Shown piece after piece: positions 54,026 through 62,857 of a stretch of DNA of 64,000 nt. The notes beneath the pieces are model-generated. The model saw only the letters and a list, made by a program, of their open reading frames with translations, ran no database searches and was not told the origin of the DNA. Position 1 is the first letter of the stretch. Each line of letters begins with the position of its first letter. The position numbers and the translations under genes are program-made. Where the stretch lies: contig NZ_MPIN01000014.1 of NCBI RefSeq assembly GCF_001887355.1, positions 62,001 to 126,000 on the forward strand. The letters run 5' to 3'. Origin of the DNA: Cystobacter ferrugineus. GTDB taxonomy: Bacteria; Myxococcota; Myxococcia; Myxococcales; Myxococcaceae.

Positions 54026-54691
54026 TCAGGGAGTGGTGGTGGATTCGTCCGGCACACACACGGGCCCGTCCTGGCCCGGGTTGCAGATGCCTCCGACAAC
54101 GAAGCCGGTCGGACAGGGGACGGAGATCCCGGAGGCGTACACCTTCACGGGGAAGGAGAACTCATTGCTCTCCACGTTGCTGCTGGAACCCAGACGGCCC
54201 CGGGCCCTGACGTGGGAAATGACGCTCACTCCAGGACTCCCAGGGGCCCCAGTCCTCAACTTCTCGATAGCCTGGGGGCCAAAGGCGGTCACGAACACGT
54301 AGCTGTCCCCGCCGGTGCCCGCCGGGATGACGCTGTACGTGGCGACGATCTCCTCCTCGGGAAGACCAAGGTCCGGTGACGCCTCGTAGCTGTAGACGAA
54401 CTCGGTCAGGGTGATGCTCTCACCCCCGACGCCCACCGGCACGTCTCCGATGATGACGGATCGGCCGATGGGAACGGTGCTCCGCACCCCCATGGCCAGC
54501 ACGTAATTGCCTCCGCCAGATACGTCGAGAGAACCCTGGCTGATGAACTGGCTGGTCTCCACATCACAGGCCTGCCCCGGAGAGCCCGTCAACACCAGGG
54601 CATTGGTAAACAGCACGGGCGCATCCCCTTGCCCGGAGACACAACCCGACTGCGCCACCGCCAGCGCCGCAACCATCATCAATCGCTTCAT
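54026..54691 (-). CDS. predicted lipoprotein downstream of pilQ
   Basis: This 221-residue protein has a lipoprotein signal (MKRLMMVAALAVAQSGC, lipobox Q-S-G-C). The rest is beta-rich with no recognised domain (NYVLAMGVRSTVPIG, FVYSYEASPDLGLPEEEIVA, GGDSYVFVTAFGPQAIEKL). The C-terminus has three cysteines in a small pattern (PCPTGFVVGGICNPGQDGPVC). Several ATGs precede the signal; 54691 gives the shortest clear lipoprotein start. Its location after pilQ suggests a possible envelope role alongside the pilus, but nothing in the sequence shows that. Confidence 0.7.
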   Translation of the reverse strand: MKRLMMVAALAVAQSGCVSGQGDAPVLFTNALVLTGSPGQACDVETSQFISQGSLDVSGGGNYVLAMGVRSTVPIGRSVIIGDVPVGVGGESITLTEFVYSYEASPDLGLPEEEIVATYSVIPAGTGGDSYVFVTAFGPQAIEKLRTGAPGSPGVSVISHVRARGRLGSSSNVESNEFSFPVKVYASGISVPCPTGFVVGGICNPGQDGPVCVPDESTTTP

Positions 54692-54729
54692 GGACATCGG
54701 CTCCATTCGAAGGCTCGAGAAAATACCGG

Positions 54730-57450
54730 CTAGAGGGTCTGCGCCATCGTCTGCCGGTTGAGGATGCGCGGCGTGATGAAGATGAGCAGTTCCTGCCGGT
54801 TGTCAGTCTCCTGATGGAACTTGAACAGGAAGCCCAGCACGGGAATCTTCGACAGGAAGGGCACCGAGCGGGTGGTCGTACCACCGCGACGCACGTAGAT
54901 GCCACCGATGACGGTGGTTTCACCGTCCTTCACCAGCACCTGGGTGTTGGCTTCCTTGCGCTGGATGGCCGGCTGTCCGTTGGAACCGGTGTTGGCCGTA
55001 TCCGGCTGGTTGTTCTGGGCATTGATGGTCATCAGGATGCTGCCATCCTGGGTGATGTGGGGAGTGACCTCGAGCGACAGGCGCGCCTCGACGAAGGTGG
55101 TGTTGGCGCCCGCCGAGGACACCTGGCTGAAGGGCAGCGACACACCCTGGCTGATGCGGGCGGTGTTGTTGTCCAGGGTCGTCACCTTGGGCGAGGAGAT
55201 GGTCTTCAGCGTACCCTCGAGTTCCGCCGCCGACAGGCGCAGGTTGAGGGCGAGCGCACCGCCCGCCGAACCGAAGACGAAGCTCATGGCACCACCCGTT
55301 CCCACGTCCGCGCCCGCCGGCAGGTTGACGGCGAAGTTGGGGGTGGGGGGAAGGCCCGGCGCCGTACCTCCCACACCGCCCGTCGCCACGGCCGTGTTGG
55401 GGAAGAGCAAACCCGTGGCATTACCCAGGGCCTGTGCGGCGATGGCCTGGCCACCCCACTGCACACCCAGTTCCTGGCTGAACGTGGTGTTGGCTTCCAC
55501 GATACGGCTCTCGATGAGCACCTGCGGCGTCTGGGTGTCCAGGTTGCGCACGAGAGCGCGCGCCTTCTCGATGTTGGCGCGCACATCCTTCGTGATGAGC
55601 ACGTTGGTGCGCGTGTCCACCGTCACCGTGCCCCGCTCGCTCAGCACGTCCTTGACCCGGGAGGCCATGTCGCTGGCGATGGCGTAGTTGACCGGAATGA
55701 GGTTCACCACCAGGTCCTCCTGGGCCATGAGCGACTTCTTGCGCTCCTGGCGCAGCTTGCCCTCCTCTTCCAGCGTCTTGAGCGGAGCCACGCGCATGAT
55801 GTTGCCGAGGTCCTCCTTGCCCAGCGACTTGGTGCGCAGGACGATGTCGAGCGCCTGATCCCAGGGCACGTTGCGCAGGCGCAGGCTCAGTTTGCCCGTC
55901 ACGTCATCGGAGACGATGATGTTCTTCTTGGCGAGCTCCGCGATGATGCGCAGCAGGTTCTGGATGTCGATGTCCTTGAACTCGAAGGACACCTTCTTGC
56001 CGCGGTAGCGGGCCTGCTGCGGCGCACCCTCGGCGGCGTAGGTGGGCGCCTCGGCGGTGAAGCCGGCGGTGCGCTGGGTGACGGTCACCTGCTCCGTCTT
56101 CACGCCCTTGACGCTCAGCCGCCACGACAGACCGCCCGACACCTGGCTCACGTTCTCCTCGATGGCGCCATCGGCGGCCACCACCAGGCGCACCCGGTTG
56201 CCCTCACCCGGCACCGAGAAGGCGCTGATCATCTTCACCGGCGTCTCCAGCTCGCTGGTGTCCAGGCTCCGCTCCAGCCGCCGCGGCAGCCGGGCATTGT
56301 CCAGCGTCAGCACCGCGCTGCGCGGATCCGGCCGTTCCACCTTCCACGCCACCGTGCCCGACAGCTTCAGGTTCACCCGGCCGCCGGACTCGTTCTCGTC
56401 GAAGGTGAGATCCTTCACGTCGACGGTGGGCAGGCGCGCGTCCACGGGGGTCGTGCGCAGGGGCTCGCTCTCGGCCACCACCTTCTCCGGCGTGCTGGCC
56501 GGGGTGTTGGACTGACGGGCCAGCTTTCCACCGAACACCACGGCCAGACCGCGGCCCGCCCGCTCCACGCGGTACGCGGGCATGGTGTCGCGCACGTCCA
56601 ACACCAGGCGAACCTTGTCCGAGTGGGCACCCACCCGCAGGTCCTTCACGGCCCCGGAGTTCACGCGCGGAGCCCGCGCGGCCAGGCCCACGCCGTACAC
56701 GTCCACCGCGAGCCGGGGAGGATCCGCCAGCTCCAGCACCTCGTAGCGGGCGACCTCGCCGTCCGCGCGGATCTTCAGCGTGTCGCGGGCGAAGGACAGT
56801 CCGGTGATGCGGCGGGCCGGATGCGCCACCTCGCGCTCGTCCGCCTCGGCCGCCACCACGTTCTCCGGCAACGCGGCGGCCTTGTCCTGGCTCACCTCCG
56901 CGGCGGGCCGGGGGGAAGCGGCCCGGGTCTGCGCGGGCTCGGCGCTGGCCACCGTCACGGGGGCCGGCCCGGGCTTCACCTCGGGCGCGGGCGCCGGCGT
57001 CTTCACCTCGGGAGCGGCGGCCACGGGCGCGGGCGCCTGGGTGCCTTCCACGGAGATGACGACCCGGTTGCCATCCGCGCGCACGTCATATTGAGCCGCC
57101 TGCTGCAGGGCCACCAGGAGCCGGCCCACACTGGCGCGCTCGTCGGAGAACTGGGAGGCCACCACGCCCACCACCGGACCCTGCCCGTTGTGGTGACCCT
57201 TGATGCCCGTGGCGTCCGCCGACGACAGGTCCACCACCAGGCGCTCGGGTCCACTGAGCCGGAAGACCGTGAACGTGGGCGCCCGTGTGCCCGTGACCAC
57301 CACCTGGGCGCCCGACCCCGTCTGCACGACCTTCAGGTCCCGCAACGTATTGAGTTCGGCGGCCTGGGAGTCCAGGCCCAGGGTGGCGACCACCAGGGCC
57401 ACCACCACGCTCACCAACTTGCCCCTCGTCACAACGCTCTCCTCGAGCAT
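54730..57450 (-). CDS. pilQ: type IV pilus secretin PilQ
   Basis: This 906-residue outer-membrane channel is the exit for the pilus. After a signal peptide (LVSVVVALVVATLGLDSQAAE) come three AMIN domains that bind peptidoglycan (about residues 34-130, 205-305 and 340-445), the N0/STN domain (KDIDIQNLLRIIAELAKKNIIV near 490), an N1/NolW domain (NLIPVNYAIASDMASRVKDVL near 590) and the secretin core (VGTGGAMSFVF, SAAELEGTLKTISSPKVTTL, then the conserved end VPFLSKIPVLGFLFKF). Three AMIN copies are a myxobacterial feature. ATG 57450 follows GAGGGG. It ends the pilM-N-O-P-Q block. Confidence 0.95.
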   Translation of the reverse strand: MLEESVVTRGKLVSVVVALVVATLGLDSQAAELNTLRDLKVVQTGSGAQVVVTGTRAPTFTVFRLSGPERLVVDLSSADATGIKGHHNGQGPVVGVVASQFSDERASVGRLLVALQQAAQYDVRADGNRVVISVEGTQAPAPVAAAPEVKTPAPAPEVKPGPAPVTVASAEPAQTRAASPRPAAEVSQDKAAALPENVVAAEADEREVAHPARRITGLSFARDTLKIRADGEVARYEVLELADPPRLAVDVYGVGLAARAPRVNSGAVKDLRVGAHSDKVRLVLDVRDTMPAYRVERAGRGLAVVFGGKLARQSNTPASTPEKVVAESEPLRTTPVDARLPTVDVKDLTFDENESGGRVNLKLSGTVAWKVERPDPRSAVLTLDNARLPRRLERSLDTSELETPVKMISAFSVPGEGNRVRLVVAADGAIEENVSQVSGGLSWRLSVKGVKTEQVTVTQRTAGFTAEAPTYAAEGAPQQARYRGKKVSFEFKDIDIQNLLRIIAELAKKNIIVSDDVTGKLSLRLRNVPWDQALDIVLRTKSLGKEDLGNIMRVAPLKTLEEEGKLRQERKKSLMAQEDLVVNLIPVNYAIASDMASRVKDVLSERGTVTVDTRTNVLITKDVRANIEKARALVRNLDTQTPQVLIESRIVEANTTFSQELGVQWGGQAIAAQALGNATGLLFPNTAVATGGVGGTAPGLPPTPNFAVNLPAGADVGTGGAMSFVFGSAGGALALNLRLSAAELEGTLKTISSPKVTTLDNNTARISQGVSLPFSQVSSAGANTTFVEARLSLEVTPHITQDGSILMTINAQNNQPDTANTGSNGQPAIQRKEANTQVLVKDGETTVIGGIYVRRGGTTTRSVPFLSKIPVLGFLFKFHQETDNRQELLIFITPRILNRQTMAQTL

Positions 57451-57518
57451 GCTTCCCCTCAACAAGTTGCACTGTGCCATTGGGCGCCAGGACAGCTCGG
57501 CTCCAAGACACTGGGATG

Positions 57519-58091
57519 CTACGGCTCCCAGTTCTTGCCCGTCATCAGGTTGTAGGCAGGATCCATCTTGTCATCCTGCTTCAGCCCCAGTTTCACTGGG
57601 TTGTAGACCACCCGCTCCGGCGTGGTGATGGTCTCGGTGACGACCACCTCATCCCGGAGGATCTGCGTGACCTTGCCGCCCGAGCGACCCATCCGCGAGT
57701 TGCGGCGCACGATGTGGCCACGACCCATCGGGTCCTCCACCATGGCCATCGGGTTGGCATCTCCCGACACCACGGCCACCAGCTTGAGCTGATCGATGTC
57801 CCACTGACAGAGCGCCTCGGCGCAGGCCGTCAACGGCTGCGCGCCCACGGGCGTGTCGGCGGCCTTGATGTCTTCGATGGGGCTGCGGAACGGATCACGC
57901 TTGCCCACCGGGTTGTAGTTGTAGACGTACAACGGAGCAGCCACCGCGGGCTCCGCGGGTTTCTCCGGGGGAGGCTCTTCCTCCGCCGCCGGCCTGGCCG
58001 CCACGGGCGGGGGCGGAGGCGGCTCCTCCTCGCAACCCGCCAGGCAGAGGGCCAGTGCCCCCGAAATGAACATGGAGTGGAACGTCTTCAT
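57519..58091 (-). CDS. pilP: type IV pilus assembly lipoprotein PilP
   Basis: This 190-residue lipoprotein of the PilP family links the inner-membrane PilNO complex to PilQ. Its signal is MKTFHSMFISGALALCLAGC (lipobox L-A-G-C), then a run of prolines and acidic residues (EEEPPPPPPVAARP). The folded C-terminal domain starts near residue 85 (CQWDIDQLKLVAVVSGDANP) and includes AMVEDPMGRGHIVRRN, the PilP core. ATG 58091 is fixed by the signal. It lies 76 bases after pilO and 68 before pilQ. Confidence 0.93.
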   Translation of the reverse strand: MKTFHSMFISGALALCLAGCEEEPPPPPPVAARPAAEEEPPPEKPAEPAVAAPLYVYNYNPVGKRDPFRSPIEDIKAADTPVGAQPLTACAEALCQWDIDQLKLVAVVSGDANPMAMVEDPMGRGHIVRRNSRMGRSGGKVTQILRDEVVVTETITTPERVVYNPVKLGLKQDDKMDPAYNLMTGKNWEP

Positions 58092-58167
58092 CCTCAGGAC
58101 CCCTTGTCGCCCCAATTCCAGGACCGATCAAGTTTCTGCGACGACATTGGTTTTCGGTGGGCCTCGC

Positions 58168-58740
58168 CTATTTGACGAAGCGGAAGGTCGTGGCCATGAA
58201 CGAACTGCTGAGCACCACCTTTTCGTTCTTCACCCGGGCGCCTTCGAGCTTGATGTTGTTGACGTTCACGATGCGCCGCATGTTCGACACCTCCTGCAGG
58301 AACATGGCGATCTCGTGGTAGTTGCCGCTCACCACCATGCGCACCGGGATGCGCGAGAAGAACTCGTCGCCCACCACCGCCTCGGGACCCGGTTCCACGC
58401 GGGAGATCTCCAGCCCCGACTTCTTGCCGATGTCGTTGAGCTGCGCGAGCAGCTCCTCGACATCCTTGTTCTGGGGCAGCTCGGTGAGCGCCTCGGCGAG
58501 CTTCTGCTCCAGCACGTCCATCTCACGCCGACGCTCGTTGAGGTTCTGGGCGATCTCACTCTTCTCCGCCAGATCCAGATCCAGCTTGCGCTGCTGCGCG
58601 CGCAACGCGACCGACTCATCCTCCAACGGCTGGATGACGAGGAAGTAGTTGGCGGCGGTCATGAGGACCACCAGCGCCGCCAGTCCACCGAACTTCACCG
58701 CGGGCTGCGCCTTCACGATCCTGTCGAGATACTTGTCCAT
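58168..58740 (-). CDS. pilO: type IV pilus alignment protein PilO
   Basis: This 190-residue bitopic inner-membrane protein has an N-terminal transmembrane helix (GGLAALVVLMTAANYFLVI, residues 18-36), a coiled coil (about 40-100, with RKLDLDLAEKSEIAQNLNER) and a periplasmic ferredoxin-like fold (about 110-190, with PVRMVVSGNYHEIAMFLQEV). PilO pairs with PilN to align the motor with PilP and PilQ. Sizes and order match the family. pilN lies 14 bases upstream. Confidence 0.92.
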   Translation of the reverse strand: MDKYLDRIVKAQPAVKFGGLAALVVLMTAANYFLVIQPLEDESVALRAQQRKLDLDLAEKSEIAQNLNERRREMDVLEQKLAEALTELPQNKDVEELLAQLNDIGKKSGLEISRVEPGPEAVVGDEFFSRIPVRMVVSGNYHEIAMFLQEVSNMRRIVNVNNIKLEGARVKNEKVVLSSSFMATTFRFVK

Positions 58741-58754
58741 CGCGATGCGTCCCT

Positions 58755-59435
58755 TCAGATGGCGTAGTTGGAGGAGAGGGAGATGTCGAAGTCCACCGTG
58801 GACACCTCACCCGGCTTGGACTGGCTCTGCTGCTGCTGGGTGCTCCTGAGGTCCACGTTGGTGAAGAAGGGCTTGATGTCCCCCACCGGGAACTCCTCGA
58901 TGGAGATCTCGGCCGACAGCAGCTCGACACGCGAGGTCTTCGCATCGCGGCGCTGCTCCACCAGGCGGCCAATGCCCTTGGGCGTCCACACCATGCCGTT
59001 GAGGTTGCGCATCAGCTCGGCCACGTCGTCATGGCTGACGGCGGAGCCAATCAGGCTCACCGCGCCCTGCTCCTCGTTGAAGCTCTTGATCCAGGCCTTC
59101 TTCGGGATGGAATTGGCCAGCGCGTCCAGCATCCGCACGGGTCCGGAGCGGCCGCGGCGCAGCTCGTCCAGCACCGCGAGCTTCTTCTCCACCTCGGCCT
59201 TGCGCTCGTTGATGTGCTGCACCTCACCGATCGTCTTCTCGAGGTCGGCGATGCGCTTGCGGGTCTGCGCGATGCCTTCCTTCTGCTTGGTCACGACGCC
59301 GTCACGGTCGGAGTACCAGAAGAAGTTGCCCGCGCCCGCGCCCAGCAGGACGAGCGCGAAGAGGGCCAGGATCTGCCGGCCCGCCTCCTGCTTGACTTTC
59401 TTGCGGACGGGCAAAAGGTTGATGCGGATCATCAT
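58755..59435 (-). CDS. pilN: type IV pilus assembly protein PilN
   Basis: This 226-residue protein starts with the short cytoplasmic peptide IRINLLPVRKK, which in other pili docks into PilM. A transmembrane helix follows (ILALFALVLLGAGAGNFFWY, residues 23-42), then a coiled coil (KEGIAQTRKRIADLEKTIGE) and a periplasmic domain. The INLLPVR motif is diagnostic. The C-terminal region from about residue 180 lacks close familiarity but is in frame and intact. Two adjacent ATGs (59435 and 59432) are possible starts. An RBS-like AAGGA lies upstream. Confidence 0.93.
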   Translation of the reverse strand: MMIRINLLPVRKKVKQEAGRQILALFALVLLGAGAGNFFWYSDRDGVVTKQKEGIAQTRKRIADLEKTIGEVQHINERKAEVEKKLAVLDELRRGRSGPVRMLDALANSIPKKAWIKSFNEEQGAVSLIGSAVSHDDVAELMRNLNGMVWTPKGIGRLVEQRRDAKTSRVELLSAEISIEEFPVGDIKPFFTNVDLRSTQQQQSQSKPGEVSTVDFDISLSSNYAI

Positions 59436-59465
59436 GTGAGTCGGTCCTTCGGAAGGTGAGGGAGA

Positions 59466-60548
59466 TCAGGCCAGCTTGTCGCCAGGACGCCGGAGTGCCA
59501 GACCCACGGCCACCGCGGCCATCGGCGCCACCTCCATGATGAAGGCGGGGTCGAACTTGCGGTTGTCCACGTCGATCTTCCGGAAGGGGTTGAGGATCTC
59601 CACGGGCACGCCCACGCGCGTCTCGATCGTCTTGAACAGGGCCGGAATCTTGGCGGTCCCGCCCGACAGGTAGACCTTGGTGAAGTTGGCGTCCACGGCG
59701 GTGCCCGCGTAGAAGTCCAGCGAGCGCTGGATTTCACCGGCCACCTGCTCCGCCACGCTCAAGAGCACGCGCTCGACCTCCTGGGGGACGACCGCGTCCG
59801 CGTCGCTGCGGGTGCCGCCGATCTTCAGCGTCTCCGCCTCCTCGTAGGAGACGTTGAGCTGCTTCTGGATCTCCTCGGTGAACTGGTTGCCGCCGATGGT
59901 CACGTCGCGGGTGAACACCGTGATGCCGTTGGAGATGATGTTGATGTTCACCACCGAGGCGCCCGCGTTGATGAGCACCACGGTCTCCTTGTCGGGGATG
60001 TCGTAGTTGGTGGCGAACATGTTCTGGACGGCGAAGGCGTCCACGTCCACCACCACCGGCACGAGCCCGGACTCGGACACCACCGTGGTGTAGTCGTTGA
60101 TCATGTCCTTCTTGGCCGCCACGAGCAGCACGTCCATCTGGCCGGTGGCGTCATTGCCCCCCGCGTCGAGGATCTGCGTGTCGATGTTCACGTCCTTGAC
60201 GTCGAAGGGGATGTACTGCTCGGCCTCCCACTGGATGCTCTCCTCGAGCTCTTCCTGGCTCATGCGGGGCATCTGGATCTTCTTGATGATGACCGAGTGG
60301 CCCGACACGCCGATGGCGACGTCCTTGCTCTTGATCTTCAGCTCGGTGAGCAGCTCCTGGAGCGCCTGGACGATGGCGGTGGAGTTCATGAGGGCGCCAT
60401 CGACGATGGCCTCGGGAGGCAGCGGCTTCATTCCGAAGCTCTGCAGCGCGTAGCTCACCTGGCCGCGCTTGCGCTGCTCCTTGAGGAGAATCATCTTCAC
60501 CGAGGTCGATCCGATATCCAGACCGAGAGCCAGCTTACCCTTCGCCAT
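59466..60548 (-). CDS. pilM: type IV pilus assembly ATPase-like protein PilM
   Basis: This 360-residue cytoplasmic protein has an actin-like (FtsA-related) fold. The phosphate-1 motif is LALGLDIGSTSVKMILL at residues 6-22; others are VAIGVSGHSVIIKKI, the phosphate-2-like VVLINAGASVVNINI near 200, and LSGGTAKIPALFKTI near 300 (adenosine motif). PilM binds the N-terminal tail of PilN and links the assembly platform to cytoplasmic ATPases. ATG 60548 is set by the family start MAKGKLALG. It is the first gene of pilMNOPQ. Confidence 0.94.
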   Translation of the reverse strand: MAKGKLALGLDIGSTSVKMILLKEQRKRGQVSYALQSFGMKPLPPEAIVDGALMNSTAIVQALQELLTELKIKSKDVAIGVSGHSVIIKKIQMPRMSQEELEESIQWEAEQYIPFDVKDVNIDTQILDAGGNDATGQMDVLLVAAKKDMINDYTTVVSESGLVPVVVDVDAFAVQNMFATNYDIPDKETVVLINAGASVVNINIISNGITVFTRDVTIGGNQFTEEIQKQLNVSYEEAETLKIGGTRSDADAVVPQEVERVLLSVAEQVAGEIQRSLDFYAGTAVDANFTKVYLSGGTAKIPALFKTIETRVGVPVEILNPFRKIDVDNRKFDPAFIMEVAPMAAVAVGLALRRPGDKLA

Positions 60549-60845
60549 ACAGTCGTCGCTCCGTGGAGGAGCCGCCAGGGTAGCACCGGCTGGCAAGCCC
60601 TCCTAAAAAGTGCCTCGTGGCAGCCCGCCCAGCAGGCGGCCAGCTTGTCCCCCGAAGTCCCACGGCGGTGCACCCACGCCGCTTCCGCGGGGGCCGATTT
60701 TCCGGCCTGGGGCGCGTTTCGTCAAATCCCACCGGGTGCCGCCTCCTGCCTCTTGGGGCGGGCTGTCAACCGGATGGGTGCCCGATGTGCGCGGCGATAC
60801 CGCGCTCCTTGCTTTTATACAGCGGGGCGCGACGGCTCCCACACC
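60549..60845. other. non-coding stretch between pilM and pilD
   Basis: These 297 bases hold no convincing gene. A small hairpin, GCGCGG (60789-60794) with CCGCGC (60800-60805), and an AT-rich CTTTTATAC (60812-60820) stand out. On the minus strand the latter reads GTATAAAAG and could be a -10-like element for pilM, but no matching -35 is clear. Otherwise I see nothing defined. Confidence 0.4.
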
Positions 60846-61868
60846 TCAGCGCACGCCAGTCACCAACACGTTCACGGGAGCCGGCAGGATCGCGCTGAGC
60901 CAGGGACCGAGCAGCATCACCTCGAGTGCAGCGATCGACAGCCAGGGGCCAAAGGGGAGGTTGGAGGGGCCCGGCACCCAGTCGTCTTCCTCGTCGTCGT
61001 CCTCCTTCTCGCCCTCGCCCGCCCCATCCACCACCGGGGCCTGCTCCGCCCCCGCCCCCTCGGGGAGGGCGTCCCCCTCGGGAAGCGGCGCGGACGCCGC
61101 ATCGGGAGCTGGCGGGGAGGGAGAGTCGGCGTGGACGGGAGGAGGCTCGGTGGGCGTGGGAGGCGACTCGGGGGCAGGAGCGGGTCCCGCCCGGCCGTGG
61201 AGGAGCAACATCACCGAGCCCACCACGGCCCCTTGAAGCGACGACAGGAAGATGACGCCGAGCAGCGGCTTCCAGGTGAGGAAGGCACCGATGAGCGCGA
61301 GCAGATCCTTGTCCCCCGCCCCCAGTGCCTCCTTCTTGAAGATCTTCTCTCCCAGCCACTCCATCGCCCAGAAGACGAAGAAGCCCGTCAGCGCGCCGAT
61401 GATGGAGTCGCGCACCCGCGTCAGCCCCAGGGGCGCCGAGAGCACCACCCCCGCGGCGATACCCGGCCAGGTCAGCTCGTGCGGAAGAATCCAATGCTCC
61501 AGATCGATGAAGGACAGCGGCACCAGCACCAGCACCAGCACCAGCGCGGAGACGAGCTCCGGCGTCCAGCCGAAACGGCGCTGGCAGGCGAAGAAGAGCG
61601 CCCCGGTGAGCAGCTCGATCAAAGGATAGCGCCAGGAAATGGGCTGGCCGCACGAGCGGCAGCGCCCGCGCAGCACGAGCCAGGAGAGCACCGGCACGTT
61701 GTCGAACCAGGCCAGGGTGTGGCCGCACTTGGGACAGCGCGAGCGGGGCCGCACGATGCTCTCACCCGTGGGAACCCGGGCGATCACGACATTCAAGAAA
61801 CTACCGAAGACCAGGCCCAGGACCACCACCCACGCCACGGCCATGCCTTCCACCCACTGAGGAGTCAC
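60846..61868 (-). CDS. pilD: prepilin peptidase PilD with an acidic insertion
   Basis: This 340-residue inner-membrane aspartic protease cleaves and N-methylates prepilins. The four-cysteine zinc region is RCPKCGHTLAWF and LRGRCRSCGQP. The catalytic aspartates lie in SFIDLEHWILP and GAGDKDLLALIG. Six or more transmembrane helices are seen. Between the last helices lies an insertion of about 80 residues: Pro-rich, then very acidic (GEKEDDDEEDD), which ordinary PilD lacks. GTG 61868 with AGAAGGG upstream is preferred; ATG 61844 is possible. It is divergent from pilA. Confidence 0.93.
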   Translation of the reverse strand: MTPQWVEGMAVAWVVVLGLVFGSFLNVVIARVPTGESIVRPRSRCPKCGHTLAWFDNVPVLSWLVLRGRCRSCGQPISWRYPLIELLTGALFFACQRRFGWTPELVSALVLVLVLVPLSFIDLEHWILPHELTWPGIAAGVVLSAPLGLTRVRDSIIGALTGFFVFWAMEWLGEKIFKKEALGAGDKDLLALIGAFLTWKPLLGVIFLSSLQGAVVGSVMLLLHGRAGPAPAPESPPTPTEPPPVHADSPSPPAPDAASAPLPEGDALPEGAGAEQAPVVDGAGEGEKEDDDEEDDWVPGPSNLPFGPWLSIAALEVMLLGPWLSAILPAPVNVLVTGVR

Positions 61869-61951
61869 TGTGTTCGCGTCCCTTCTTGTCGCGCCAACAC
61901 CCCGAGCCACGCAGCATAGGATCCGGGCGACCCCCGGGGGCAGACGATTCC

Positions 61952-61967
61952 TGTCACTCCAGTGACA
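61952..61967. promoter_or_regulatory. palindrome upstream of the pilA promoter, candidate PilR site
   Basis: TGTCACT (61952-61958) and AGTGACA (61961-61967) are perfect inverted copies around CC. The site lies about 85 bases before the sigma-54 element, the right distance for an enhancer-binding activator such as PilR. The TGTC core also resembles reported PilR sites of other bacteria. PilS/PilR genes are not in the window. Confidence 0.5.
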
Positions 61968-62051
61968 AAAATGGGCACCCGTTTTCCGGCTTCCGCCTTC
62001 GTTGTTCGCTCATGCGCCTGGGGAGCGGCCGCGGCCCGCGTGTTTTGACGC

Positions 62052-62068
62052 TGGCACTGATCATGCTA
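62052..62068 (+). promoter_or_regulatory. sigma-54 promoter of pilA
   Basis: TGGCAC (62052-62057) is followed so that GG (62053-62054) and GC (62065-62066) are exactly 10 bases apart, the -24/-12 rule of sigma-54 promoters. Transcription would start near 62078, leaving a leader of about 47 bases before the pilA ATG. pilA of Myxococcus xanthus is known to use sigma-54. Confidence 0.75.
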
Positions 62069-62124
62069 TCCATTCGCTGCGGCTTCGGCCGTCATCCCCC
62101 CTGCCGTTCCGAGAAAGAAACCCC

Positions 62125-62766
62125 ATGAACCGTCTCTTCGTTCGCAAGAACCGCGGCTTCACGCTCATCGAGCTCATGATCGTGGTGGCCATCATCGGCA
62201 TCCTCGCCGCCATCGCCATCCCGAACTTCATCAAGTTCCAGGCCCGCTCCAAGCAGGGTGAGGCCAAGGCCAACCTGAAGGCCTGGTTCACCTCGCAGCG
62301 CGCCTACCTCCAGGAGAAGGACAAGTACTCGGAGAACGTGCAGACGGTGGGTTTCTCGCCTGAGCGTGGCAACCGCTACGCCTACTACTTCGCGACGGGC
62401 CGCACCTGCGTCATCCGCCAGACGTCGGGCGTGACCGACACCAAGGGCGCCCACTGCATCACCGTGGACAGCGCGAAGTTCGCGGGCTCGTCCACGCCGG
62501 ACCCCGTCGAGCCGACGAGCGCGTCGTACACGGGCGCGGGTTCGGACCCGGGCATGCCTGGCCTCAACGGCTGCAACACCGGCATCGGCTGCAACATCTC
62601 CGGTCTGGCCGCCGGTAACGTCGACAACGACTCCGTGGGCATCGACACCTGGTGGATCTCGACCAAGGACACCACCAAGATCAGCGCCGTCTGCGGCAAC
62701 GACGAGTCGGTGACGGTCGCCGGTTCGCCCTTCCTCGCCAACAACGACGTCGACTGCGACAGCTGA
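62125..62766 (+). CDS. pilA: major type IV pilin PilA
   Basis: This 213-residue prepilin has a short basic leader MNRLFVRKNRG cleaved after G11, then the pilin helix FTLIELMIVVAIIGILAAIA with Glu5 of the mature protein. The C-terminal globular head is long (mature about 202 residues) and has six cysteines (RTCV, AHCI, GCNT, GCNI, VCGN, DCDS), giving up to three disulfides. Surface variation there is typical of myxobacterial pilins. The RBS GAGAAAG lies at 62111-62117. The promoter is sigma-54 type, and an intrinsic terminator follows the gene. Confidence 0.96.
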   Translation: MNRLFVRKNRGFTLIELMIVVAIIGILAAIAIPNFIKFQARSKQGEAKANLKAWFTSQRAYLQEKDKYSENVQTVGFSPERGNRYAYYFATGRTCVIRQTSGVTDTKGAHCITVDSAKFAGSSTPDPVEPTSASYTGAGSDPGMPGLNGCNTGIGCNISGLAAGNVDNDSVGIDTWWISTKDTTKISAVCGNDESVTVAGSPFLANNDVDCDS

Positions 62767-62819
62767 TACTCGTCCGAGCACGGGGCTTGACCCAGGTCGG
62801 TCAATCCTGAGAGTTCCAA

Positions 62820-62856
62820 GGACATCTGGACACCGTCCAGATGTCCTTTCTATTTT
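62820..62856 (+). terminator. intrinsic terminator between pilA and pilG
   Basis: GGACATCTGGAC (62820-62831) pairs perfectly with GTCCAGATGTCC (62835-62846) around ACC, then TTTCTATTTT (62847-62856). The stem of 12 pairs and the T-rich tail are strong. The pilG start (ATG 62858, or TTG 62855) touches the tail, so pilG transcription must read through it or start elsewhere. Confidence 0.85.
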
Positions 62857-62857
62857 G

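Noticed and set aside
54814..57555. 913-codon plus-strand open frame opposite pilQ
   Set aside because: pilQ is unambiguous; the opposite frame is a composition artefact.
60789..60820. Possible small RNA or promoter in the pilM-pilD gap
   Set aside because: There is only a 6-bp stem and an AT-rich patch; no -35, no terminator and no known RNA pattern.
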